Below, piece by piece: positions 11,200-21,257 of a DNA stretch of 64,000 bases (position 1 is the stretch's first letter; each line of letters begins with the position of its first letter). Location: NCBI GenBank assembly GCA_029948255.1, contig JALIZF010001430.1, forward strand, positions 62,001 through 126,000, read 5' to 3'. A program made the translations under genes and the position numbers. The stretch is from Telmatactis stephensoni (Eukaryota > Cnidaria > Anthozoa > Actiniaria > Isophelliidae). The notes under the pieces are model-generated. The model was not told the origin of the DNA, made no database searches, and saw only the letters and a program-made list of their open reading frames with translations.

Positions 11200-12821
11200 T
11201 TAGCTATTCATGTACAATCTCATATTTCTTTCCCATGCTTTTTCTTTGCTTTCTTTCAGTCGTTTCTGTTTCTTTGATAAAGTCTTTTGAGATTCCTTTC
11301 GTTCTGTTTTCTTGGAGATTTTCTGTCTTTTTACAGCACTGTCATCATGTGGTCCAAAGTGTGTGACTCTAGGTTTGGAAGATTTGCTGTTACCAAGACC
11401 ATATCTGTCCCTTTTTAAGACTGTTTTTATGGGATATTTTCTTCCTTCACCTTCTGGACCAAGACCTAAGTATTTGAAACAAACAGTTCATTAATAAAGT
11501 GATTATTCAAGCAACATAAAATGTGGCCACAATTCTGTGTATTGTGATATAACCTGGGGGGGGGGGGGGGTACACCCATATATTTGCTATACAGGTATGT
11601 GCGCCGCTGGATAGGGTATGGTTTTTGGTCCTGCTGTCTTGAACAGGGTATACATTTTACCCAAAATTGTCTTAAACGGGATCTATAATTTTGACGAGAT
11701 CCCAAGCCATATCATCTTTTTGTGTCTTAGATAGGGTATTATATTCAAAATAAACAAAAAAGTGCTTCCTAAGCCGTTTTTTGTCTAATCATATGCAACG
11801 GATCGGAATCAAATGACGAGGCTAGGATCGATTTTCTTCTCTTTTGTCTTGAACAGGGTATGATTCTTTCACTTGAGTGTCTTAAACAGGGTCAGGTTTC
11901 TAGAACTCCGGCAGCACACCCCTACCCAAAATGGGGTTGAGTATATAGCTCAAAAACTAACATACCTTTTTCCTCATCCCAGCCTGACTTTACCATCAGC
12001 TGATAACCAGGATTATTCCCAGGGATAGAGTAATATACCTCTTTGGGTTTATGCTGGCAGTTGAACTGATGAACTGTTGAACTTTGATGTTTTTTCTGGT
12101 CCTCTGTAAATTCTTGCTGACAAACTACACACCAGAAAGTAACATTTTTGCTGGTGCGTCTTTTTCTAGGTGCCCTAGAGGCAATTGAAATAGAATCCCA
12201 ATTTTCAAAAAGAGAAATTACTGTTTGATTTTTGGCTAGTTTTGCAAGATCTAGAGCTGTTTGGCCTTTGGAATTGATTAAATCTTTCCACAGTGCACCC
12301 TTTCTAAGTAGGTATCTAACAACGTCTGTTTGCCCACTATATGCAGAACACATCAAGGCAGTCCAGCCATATTGATCACAACTATTAACATCCAATTCTG
12401 TATTTTCACTCAGTAATTTTTCTATTTCATTCAAGTTGCCATCTTGAGCTGTTTGTAGATATTTATTAACTAGACGAACATTTGTGCTTCCAATATCAAC
12501 ACTGCTACCAGTGGAACATTTACTGTCATCAGATGAAGCAACACTGGAAATTCGGCTTTTGTTGTGTTGATTTCGACGTTTTCTGGTTTTACTCCTGTAC
12601 TTGGACTGATCAAACGTCCGTGTACTCTCTCCTGTATTATTACAAGTACTAGTTTCATTGCTTGTTGTTGAAGCTAAAACGCTATTGTAAAACTCCTTAG
12701 CTTCGTCTCCAGATAACGTCCCTTTTCTCTGAGATTTCTCTTTTTCTCTCGTAAATGATTCACTTGAAGACCTTTCTGAGGCTCGTACGAAATTCAAGTA
12801 TAAGTTGGAGTCCGAACACAT
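11200..12821 (-). CDS. GPANK1: G-patch and ankyrin repeat protein (GPANK1 orthologue)
   Basis: Two exons, 11966-12821 and 11200-11465, join in phase 1 (GT-AG) into 373 residues; human GPANK1 has about 356. The order is: low-complexity Ser/Thr/Lys-rich N-terminus (1-110), ankyrin repeats (about 115-205, with YGWTALMCSAYSGQTDVVRY), a zinc-finger-like segment (WCVVCQQEF followed by a His-rich stretch), and a G-patch (PGYQLMVKSGWDEEKGLG, then GEGRKYPIKTVLKRDRYGLG) crossing the intron. A Lys-rich tail ends in RLYMNS. An in-frame stop lies eight codons upstream of the chosen ATG. G-patch proteins usually work with DEAH helicases in RNA processing; the exact role of GPANK1 is not settled. Confidence 0.93.
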
Positions 12822-13260
12822 ATCAAATAGATTTCCATAGAGAAGTTAAAATAGCTCTATAAACTGCGAAAAATTGACGTTATGTTTCTATTTCTAAATC
12901 TGTAAAATTTCAAAATGGAGGACAAGAATGAGCCAGCATTACGTGAGCAGCGGTTATACCACAAGACAGGAATCCCGAAATTTATTCGATTGGTGTGCAC
13001 GCAGTTGTGCACAGTTCGTGGTTCCGGAGTCCTCATGACAACCGTTTCGCGCAGTGGGTTTGGAAAAGCAATAATAACCACAGGATACGGCAAACGGAAT
13101 TCGCACCTGGCGTTTCACGTTTGGCACTCAAACGAAAGAGCAACGTTTCACGTTTACGACAAACGCAAAATGAGCAACCTTCGCGCTGAAACAGCAACGC
13201 CAGACGCGAAAAAAAGCAGGTCATGTGATCCTCTTTGCCGTTTGCTGTTTCCTGTGTACG
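12822..13260. other. Upstream region of GPANK1, no gene recognised
   Basis: This is the promoter side of GPANK1. A 125-codon plus-strand frame starting ATGGAGGAC near 12915 has no recognisable domain and runs into the tandem repeat at 13261. Bases 13090-13250 are rich in repeated GTTTCACGTTT and GCAAACG words in both orientations and look like a degraded repeat. Confidence 0.45.
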
Positions 13261-15224
13261 TGATGCTTAATCTCTCTAACGACCTCTCATAAAGGTAAGG
13301 TATCACTATGATATCTTTTATGGGCTCTTGGTCGAATGCATAAACTGGAGAAAAAGGGAAAAAATGGAAAGGATTTAGACTTTTAAAAATGACTTACACT
13401 ATTCCGGCTAGGAAAGATGTAATATCCTTTCTGATCTCGAAGCGTTTCTGATCATTTATTCATTGCAAGCCTCTTTCCGAATGGATAACTCATTACGTTA
13501 TTCCCAAAATATGACAAGTATTTCCGATCCCAGTTTTTAGTATTGAATACGTGCCGTTATATTGAAAACGACAAGTGATCTCTATCAATATCTATTCATG
13601 ATCACGGTCGACCAAGGGACTCATTTTAAATTTGCCTAGCAGTTCTGAAGTTCACAGTATCTTATAAGCAATATACATTGCCTTTTCCAGAACAAATTTT
13701 CTAAATATTATAGTACCACCACCCTTGACCTACATCCATACTCTTTGGACTTCTAGCGCCCCTCCCGCTTGGGAAGAATTCTGCAAAGGAAAATAAGTAA
13801 ATTGATATCACATCTCTCATCTCTCTCGATCCTTTGATCACCTCGACCTCCCCGCCCAGAAACTAAGAACGCGGAATTATAGCAGAATCCCGCTTGCAGT
13901 TGAACTCCTAAAGAGATGCGTGATGCTTAATCTCTCTAACGACCTCTCATAAAGGTAAGGTATCACTATGATATCTTTTATGGGCTCTTGGTCGAATGCA
14001 TAAACTGGAGAAAAAGGGAAAAAATGGAAAGGATTTAGACTTTTAAAAATGACTTACACTATTCCGGCTAGGAAAGATGTAATATCCTTTCTGATCTCGA
14101 AGCGTTTCTGATCATTTATTCATTGCAAGCCTCTTTCCGAATGGATAACTCATTACGTTATTCCCAAAATATGACAAGTATTTCCGATCCCAGTTTTTAG
14201 TATTGAATACGTGCCGTTATATTGAAAACGACAAGTGATCTCTATCAATATCTATTCATGATCACGGTCGACCAAGGGACTCATTTTAAATTTGCCTAGC
14301 AGTTCTGAAGTTCACAGTATCTTATAAGCAATATACATTGCCTTTTCCAGAACAAATTTTCTAAATATTATAGTACCACCACCCTTGACCTACATCCATA
14401 CTCTTTGGACTTCTAGCGCCCCTCCCGCTTGGGAAGAATTCTGCAAAGGAAAATAAGTAAATTGATATCACATCTCTCATCTCTCTCGATCCTTTGATCA
14501 CCTCGACCTCCCCGCCCAGAAACTAAGAACGCGGAATTATAGCAGAATCCCGCTTGCAGTTGAACTCCTAAAGAGATGCGTGATGCTTAATCTCTCTAAC
14601 GACCTCTCATAAAGGTAAGGTATCACTATGATATCTTTTATGGGCTCTTGGTCGAATGCATAAACTGGAGAAAAAGGGAAAAAATGGAAAGGATTTAGAC
14701 TTTTAAAAATGACTTACACTATTCCGGCTAGGAAAGATGTAATATCCTTTCTGATCTCGAAGCGTTTCTGATCATTTATTCATTGCAAGCCTCTTTCCGA
14801 ATGGATAACTCATTACGTTATTCCCAAAATATGACAAGTATTTCCGATCCCAGTTTTTAGTATTGAATACGTGCCGTTATATTGAAAACGACAAGTGATC
14901 TCTATCAATATCTATTCATGATCACGGTCGACCAAGGGACTCATTTTAAATTTGCCTAGCAGTTCTGAAGTTCACAGTATCTTATAAGCAATATACATTG
15001 CCTTTTCCAGAACAAATTTTCTAAATATTATAGTACCACCACCCTTGACCTACATCGATACTCTTTGGACTTCTAGAGCCCCTCCCGCTTGGGAAGAATT
15101 CTGCAAAGGAAAATAAGTAAATTGATATCACATCTCTCTCGATCCCTTGCTCACCTCGACCTCCCCGCCCAGAAACTAAGAACGCGGAATTATAGCAGAA
15201 TCCCGCTTGCAGTTGAACTCCTAA
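13261..15224. repeat. Tandem triplication of a 660-bp unit
   Basis: Units are 13261-13920, 13921-14580 and 14581 to about 15224. Units 1 and 2 appear identical base for base. Unit 3 has a few substitutions (for example near 15057 and 15077), an 8-bp deletion near 15139, and runs at its end into unique sequence. There is no open frame along the unit, no RNA gene was recognised, and nothing resembles a transposon end. Confidence 0.95.
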
Positions 15225-15512
15225 AGAAAGCCAAAAAACTCTTAAAGATACTAGGATTAAACTGATATTAACCGCATAAACAGATTGATTTAAGTGAAAT
15301 GGGTTTTCGTTCGAGTTCGTAAGGGTTTCGAGTCGATCTCGTAGCAAAATGGGAACAGCAGGGTTCTGCCACGGATTCTGCAGAGCAGGTTTTTCTCATT
15401 GGAAGATTATAAACGTCATGTGATCAAAATGACAAACATGTCCAAGTGTCTTCTATATTTCTATTCCGGCTTCCGATTTCATTCACTGATCAGTGAAATT
15501 TCCTCAAGGGGC

Positions 15513-15627
15513 GGTGTGCACAGTAACCTGAGTATCAGGCCCTTCCCCTCCCCTCCCCTCCCCTCCCCTCCCCTCCCCTCCCCTCCCCTCCCAAAAGGGC
15601 CTGATAACTCAGGTTATGTGCACAGTG
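15513..15627. repeat. (CCCCT)n array held between inverted repeats
   Basis: About ten perfect CCCCT units (15543-15592) are flanked by a ~30-bp inverted repeat, left GTGTGCACAGTAACCTGAG and right the complement, CTCAGGTTATGTGCACA. The minus strand of the array is (AGGGG)n, able in principle to form a G-quadruplex. Confidence 0.85.
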
Positions 15628-15941
15628 TTTCCTGCAACTCACCTGCAATGTCGTTGCGAAACAATTTACACGAACCAGTTTAAAAAGCGTATATCACACA
15701 GATATCAAACCCAGCATCTGTAAAATTATTGCGAAAAAACGATTGTAGCAATGTCTCGCTTCGCTGCACAATTGATATCACTTGACCAACCAAGCTATCA
15801 AGTATTCGGCGTTTTTTGCTGCCACTAAAATCAAATCTATAAAACCCAGAAATTCACGACTTTCATTCATGATAAGAAGCAACATTTTTCTTCCAACTAC
15901 AGTCCGAGAAAAATGGCAAGTTCTTTCGTGGACTCATACAT

Positions 15942-16096
15942 TAGAGTGGTTTTCGTATGAGTGGGAACACTTTACGGTACGTCGTTACGATACGATACGG
16001 TTCAGCAGGAATTTCGAATGTTTTTATAGAAACTATGATACTGGTACAGGTACGATACGGTACGGTAAGTTTCCCACTCATACGAAAACGACTCTA
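15942..16096. mobile_element. TAGAGT-type MITE, copy 1
   Basis: It has terminal inverted repeats of about 28 bp, built around TTTTCGTATGAGTGGGAA, and an interior with repeated TACGATACGG words. Related copies in inverted order of interior sequence lie at 40521-40676 and 61522-61680. No coding capacity. Confidence 0.85.
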
Positions 16097-16287
16097 TACA
16101 ACGTAACAAATGTCAAGACCACCATTTTAATAACGATTTTATATGATACAATCTCGATAACGTATCAGTTTTGGTAAAGAACTTGTATTAAACTAGTCTC
16201 TTATGCAGTTTGTTTTAATGGTTTTGATCATGCAAAGAGAGAATAGTTACATGATTTCGGCAAGAAAATGTCACGCTGAACTTCGAT

Positions 16288-17070
16288 AGCCGGATACCAA
16301 AACCAAAATATTTAACAATTTTTACCAGTTTAGCCGTCTCTTTTGAAAACGAGAAATACTCCTCTTGGCCAGTTCCTAAATTGTAACTTGTTGCCGTGGG
16401 TGGCTGTTGACTCGGAAGTTTACACAACTTCAACAGCCACACACACTCCCCCACTTTAAAACAATGTTATATTTATTCTTGTAATTAATTTATCTAAAAT
16501 TTAGTAATATTCTTTTCTCTTTAAATACATATGTAAACTATATTTGTGTGAGAATAAAGAACTCGAACTTGAGCTTGAGCAAATATTTTGCCTGGCGATT
16601 GTTCAGGCTCTATAGATATTTTAAAATTAGTTATAATGCGGAATTTTAGGAGAGTAGCTATTTCAATATTCATTGAGTGGAACCCCTGTTAAGCTGCCAC
16701 CCTCGGGTAACGGGCAAGTGGTCGCTTAATAGGAGTTATATTTACAGTGTAACACTGATCATCTGGTCGCTAAATAGGGGTGTGCACTCGGAATAATTAC
16801 TTGCCAGTTTTATCGATTTTGATAAAACATCATCTGCCAACTTTCTCAAACTAGATCCCCATTGCTAATTATTTCCTTGATATGCTTCGATGCTGGGTTT
16901 CTGAGTGGCTCGATAAAATATCGACATAGATCAATACTAGCGTAAAGTACGTCAAAGTTTTCGGTCGTTGATCAACGGGACTCAAAAGGTAGATGCTATT
17001 AGAAGTATATAATAGGAAATAATATATATTGCTCCAATATTAGAATTCTATTTTAACTTCAATAATTATT
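16288..17070. mobile_element. 783-bp dispersed element with 12-bp target duplication, copy 1
   Basis: It begins AGCCGGATACC and ends TTCAATAATTATT. CTGAACTTCGAT lies directly on both sides (16276-16287 and 17071-17082). Copy 2 (20039-20817) is the same length within a few bases and about 97% alike by eye. There is no protein frame. The variable-length-type duplication and A/T-rich right end suggest insertion by LINE machinery, but I cannot name the family. Confidence 0.85.
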
Positions 17071-17082
17071 CTGAACTTCGAT

Positions 17083-17961
17083 GTCGCTGCATTAGCCAAC
17101 TTTGCCGTCAACGCAACAGCGAATCAAAAGCAATGCTGTTTTACCTATTGAGCATGTGTAAGATATTTGGTTCCAAACCTGTGATGTCAGCACTTTCGAA
17201 AGTCTCCCGCCATTACATTTTCACAATTAAAACGAGGGCGAATATCCGTTCTATACAGACTATACAGCCCCGATGCAAAATTCTGTCGCTTTTTGCTAAA
17301 ATAATATATATATATGAAATGCATCTAAGAAATCATGGCATAGCTTCGAAACTTTATTTATCTATTTATCTATCCATCTATCTATTCACTTATCGTTTTA
17401 TTCATTCTTTACTCATTCATTTGAACATTTTAATATCCATTGTTATCTACCCTGGGTTCCAGGGGTTTATCGTCACGTTCCGATGTTTATTACTCGTGCC
17501 CAGGCCTTTAGGCCGGCACGAGTCTAGGTTTGCGTTTTCAATCTATCGTCGTAGTCGAGAATGTGCCATGAAAACGAGGCAAGCCACAGGCACCCCAGGC
17601 AATCATTTAGAGCAGAGTGTAACACCAGCGTATAAAGCGAATAGACAGGTCCGGGTTCGTAATCCTCATGGAATAAAAATAATTTTTTTTTCCGGCTTGT
17701 TATGTAGTAAATATTATCTTTTCATTTTTTTGTATGCTTTTTTCTGGTTTTGAAGCATTTTAAGCTGTCTTTTAATTTGATTTAATTTCCAATATATTTT
17801 GACTCAAGCGACAGCTTGTCTGGCGATTGTCTGGCTCTTCGATTTGAGAAATTCAAGAATGTATTTCAATGTTCTCTGTAATTAAATGGTAAAAAAAAAT
17901 TTTTGGCATACAAACTAAATTAATACTATTAGAAAGTCAATGATTACAAAGCAACAGCTAC
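17083..17961. other. Repeat-rich spacer, no gene
   Basis: It contains a TTTATCTA-type tetranucleotide stretch (17345-17400) and, at 17452-17475, TACCCTGGGTTCCAGGGGTT, whose inverted counterpart lies at 19579-19602. These two may be the ends of an old element into which the BEL/Pao copy inserted. The 206-codon frame at 17133-17753 is low-complexity and is not accepted as a gene. Confidence 0.5.
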
Positions 17962-19134
17962 TGTTGTGAATTATGGGTTCCCTGTGTTATTCATAAACCA
18001 TAATTAACTAATTAGAACTGTGACGTAAGAATGTAAGCGCGCGGTGTCAGTGTAACATCAACTAATAAACGGTCTCGAAACACCAGCTAGTCTGCTCTCC
18101 CATCATTTACATCATAACAGCATGGAGTTTTGAGACACTGGTGCCGAAACCCGTTCGGTTTTATGAAAGACTTATCGGACTCATGAAAAGATGCCTAAAG
18201 AAGAGCATTGGCAAATCATCATTAAATATATTTGAGCTCAATACAGTCATCGCTGAAGTAGAAGCCGTCCTCAACAGTCGTCCACTAACCTACACGTACT
18301 CAGACATCCAAGATGGAACTCCCCTCACACCATCGCATTTCCTGTGTGGCCAGCGTCTGCTAAACTTGCCAGAGGAAGAATCAAGAGAAGATCCGCATGA
18401 CACCGAGTATGTACCACCAGGCTTCGAAACCGCCAAGTCCCTGAGGAGACGCGCGAAATATCACGAAACACTAATGAAATCCTTCTGGGCACGCTGGCGC
18501 AAAGAGTATCTGACGGGCCTAAGAGAGTTCCACAAGTCCAAAGGGGACAAAAGTCCAACAGAAATGAAAGCTGGAGACGTGGTGCTAGTGCATGACAATC
18601 TTCCAAGAAACAAATGGAAACTCGCAGTGGTGAAAAGTCTTCTTCCCGGAAAAGACGGCCGAGTTAGAGCCACCACTTTACGCATGAGCAAGGGGAACGA
18701 GTTTGTACGACCGATCGAAAAGCTATACCCGCTGGAATTATCTGAAGTTCTTGAAAAACAGCCTATGAGCAACAAGACCGAACAAGTTGAAACCTATGCA
18801 AGACCCAAGAGAGCTGCCGCGCAAAAGGCTTCAGAAAGAATAAAGCAGCAAGTTGAAGATGAAGTTAATGAACATACTGACTAAGCATAACTTTTCAACT
18901 GTAAGAACTGTAAAATGTCTGTATCTTGCGCTCGGGCAGTTTTGGCCGCCCGGGAGAGTGTTGTGAATTATGGGTTCCCTGTGTTATTCATAAACCATAA
19001 TTAACTAATTAGAACTGTGACGTAAGAATGTAAGCGCGCGGTGTCAGTGTAACATCAACTAATAAACGGTCTCGAAACACCAGCTAGTCTGCTCTCCCAT
19101 CATTTACATCATAACAGCATGGAGTTTTGAGACA
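17962..19134 (+). mobile_element. Miniature BEL/Pao LTR retrotransposon
   Basis: Two LTRs of 176 bp, 17962-18137 and 18959-19134, both TG...CA, appear identical. The 5' LTR is followed directly by a primer-binding-site-like TGGTGCCGAAACCCG (18139-18153). A purine-rich CGGGAGAG lies just before the 3' LTR. The 821-bp interior lacks gag, protease, reverse transcriptase, RNase H and the integrase catalytic core; only the integrase C-terminal region remains. No matching 4-6 bp target duplication is visible at the outer edges. Confidence 0.92.
18141..18884 (+). pseudogene. BEL/Pao pol fragment (integrase C-terminal region, DUF5641 type)
   Basis: An open frame of 247 codons begins at a GTG inside the primer binding site, with no ATG start. 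It matches the end of BEL/Pao polyproteins: FYERLIGLMKR, then EAVLNSRPLTY, then SHFLCGQRL, and the C-terminal barrel with GDVVLVHD and RNKWKLAVV. The integrase DDE residues lie in the deleted part, so it cannot be an active integrase. The open frame and identical LTRs suggest the truncated form transposed recently using proteins supplied by a full copy. Confidence 0.9.
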
Positions 19135-20038
19135 AAGACTTTATCAAAGAAAATAGACCGAGGTCAAACAGGTCGGTGTGCTTTCGTGACGCTACAACTA
19201 ACCGATGTGAATCGCTGTTTAATACCCTAGCAGCTATAAAATTACTTAATAAATATCAGACATAAAGGCAGCTCATATCTAAATGCCTTTTTAATTGGAA
19301 ATTTAGGAGCGAGACCGATACCTCCATGAGTTCAAATCAGCTTGCCGGCGAAGCAGACAAATATTCCGCCGTTCCGACCGAACTCAAAACGTGACCAAAC
19401 TGGCTTTAAAACACATTTATTCTCATGTCAGACTGAATTCCACTTGGGCACGAGTAAACGCACTATGTGCGTCTAGTTTACTTGATACTGAGAGTCACAC
19501 GACGAGAAACCGGTTTATTTTCGCTTCTCGCGCCTTCGGCGCTCGCCTACAAGAGAAGAACTCTCTAAAGAAAGCAAATAATAAACCCCTGGAGCCCAGG
19601 GTAATTGTTATCATGTAAAAAATCCTCAACCCGTGAAAAACCTTGAAAAATTAGATAAGAACACAGGAAATAGCAACTAAATATATATACTTCCTTTCGA
19701 CACCCTGCTAGGCAAACCTCCGCGAAAATGGGTAGTCCCCCGTCCTCGGAGACCCAGGGCGTCCGAGGACGGGTAGTCCCCCTTCCCCAGGGAGGTTATC
19801 TTGCAGACTTCATTTACTGCATACTGGGTTTTCCATAAACATCGCGAAACGTGGACCATACCGTTGTTAAACTTTCAAAGGGACAATGAGCTTAAGTTTC
19901 GATTAAGTTGCTTGAAGTCGATAGCGAGAAATGTTGGTTTAAAAGTTAACTGAACAAAAACAGAGTTCCGTTACTATGGCAACAAGGGAACCGGAAGCGC
20001 CACACGTCTACGCAGAGGCGATCACTGAGTAAATCATT
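19135..20038. other. Repeat-rich spacer, no gene
   Basis: No protein-like frame. There is a short palindromic segment at about 19730-19790 (GGGTAGTCCCC ... repeated around CGTCCTCGGAGACC) and a CG-rich stretch near 19530-19560. AAACCCCTGGAGCCCAGGGT at 19581-19600 is the inverted partner of 17452-17475. Confidence 0.45.
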
Positions 20039-20817
20039 AGCCGGATACCAAACCAAAATATTTAACAATTTTTACCAGTTTAGCCGTCTCTTTTGAAAAC
20101 GAGTAATACTCCTCTTGGCCAGTTCCTAAATTGTAACTTGTTGCCGTGGGTGGCTGTTGACTCGGAAGTTTACACAACTTCAACAGCCACACACACTCCC
20201 CCACTTTAAAACAATGTTATATTTATTCTTGTAATTAATTTATCTAAAATTTAGTAATATTCTTTTCTCTTTAAATACATATGTAAACTATATTTGTGTG
20301 TGAATTAAGAACTCGAATTTGAACTTGAGCAAATATTTTGCCTGGCGATTGTTCAGGCTCTATAGATATTTTAAAATTAGTTATAATGCGGAATTTTAGG
20401 AGAGTAGCTATTAATATTCATTGAGTGGAACCCCTGTTAAGCTGCCACCCTCGGGTAACGGGCAAGTGGTCGCTTAATAGGAGTTATATTTACAGTGTAA
20501 CACTGATCATCTGGTCGCTAAATAGGGGTGTGCACTCGGAAATAATTACTTGCCAGTTTTATCGATTTTCATAAAACATTATCTGCCAACTTTCTCAAAC
20601 TAGATCCCCATTGCTAATTATTTCCTTGATATGCTTCGATGCTGGGTTTCTGAGTGGCTTGATAAAATCGACATTGATCAATACTAGCGTAAAGTACGTC
20701 AAAGTTTTCGGTCGTTGATCAACGGGACTCAAGAGGTATATGCTATTAGAAGTATATAATAGGAAATAATATATATTGCTCCAATATTAGAATTCTATTT
20801 TAACTTCAAGAATTATT
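20039..20817. mobile_element. 783-bp dispersed element, copy 2
   Basis: This direct-orientation copy of 16288-17070 begins AGCCGGATACC and ends CTTCAAGAATTATT. There are small indels (for example two missing bases near 20411) and point changes. A target duplication is not clear here, possibly decayed. Confidence 0.85.
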
Positions 20818-21241
20818 CATAAAAAAATAAAATATATAAATAAATCGCTTATAATGAAATCACTAACACTTGAGATTTTTCACAACATTTGAAATACACG
20901 TGGTCTGTACTATACATATATACGTAATGTCATGTTCTATGGCACTTGAATTTCACGTTGGATTAATGTATGTAAATACATTAAAACAAGACCTTAAGCC
21001 CATAGATGGACACAAATAAAAGAAAAGATATCGCGAAAGAGTGAAATAATTTTTTTTAATTCGAGAAATTGGGACATTTATTCAAAAGTTTTAAAATTAG
21101 ACTGTTTTGACGTTGAAATTTATTTTTAGGGAACGTTGACGTCATAGACCCACCTACGACGATGTCATATTTACAACAGTTGATTACCCTTCAGTTCATT
21201 CTGCTTCCGCGAAGAGAACAAATGATCAGCACTTCTGAGCA
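20818..21241 (+). promoter_or_regulatory. Upstream region of the DOK-like gene
   Basis: AT-rich DNA with no frame. A TGACGTCA octamer lies at about 21137-21144, roughly 100 bp upstream of the start. No TATA box was assigned with confidence. Confidence 0.35.
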
Positions 21242-21257
21242 ATGCCTAGCTCAGTAA
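21222..21257 (+). other. Short upstream ORF overlapping the DOK-like start codon
   Basis: An 11-codon frame, ATG at 21222 to TAA at 21255-21257, overlaps the main ATG (21242) in another frame. If transcription starts upstream of it, ribosomes would have to bypass or reinitiate to make the main protein. Confidence 0.45.

Noticed and set aside
12915..13292. 125-codon plus-strand frame upstream of GPANK1 (ATGGAGGACAAG...)
   Set aside because: Starts with a reasonable ATG but has no recognisable domain, runs through repeat words and ends in the 660-bp tandem unit.
15021..15347. 108-codon minus-strand frame over the end of the tandem repeat
   Set aside because: Covers only unit 3 and its flank; the same frame is closed in units 1 and 2.
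17133..17753. 206-codon plus-strand open frame
   Set aside because: Runs through tetranucleotide repeats and a probable element end, low-complexity with many I, Y and L, no domain, no splice or start context.
17450..19602. One large element with TACCCTGGG-type inverted ends enclosing the BEL/Pao copy
   Set aside because: The ends pair over only ~22 bp, and the same word may be a common short repeat; boundaries cannot be proved from one locus.
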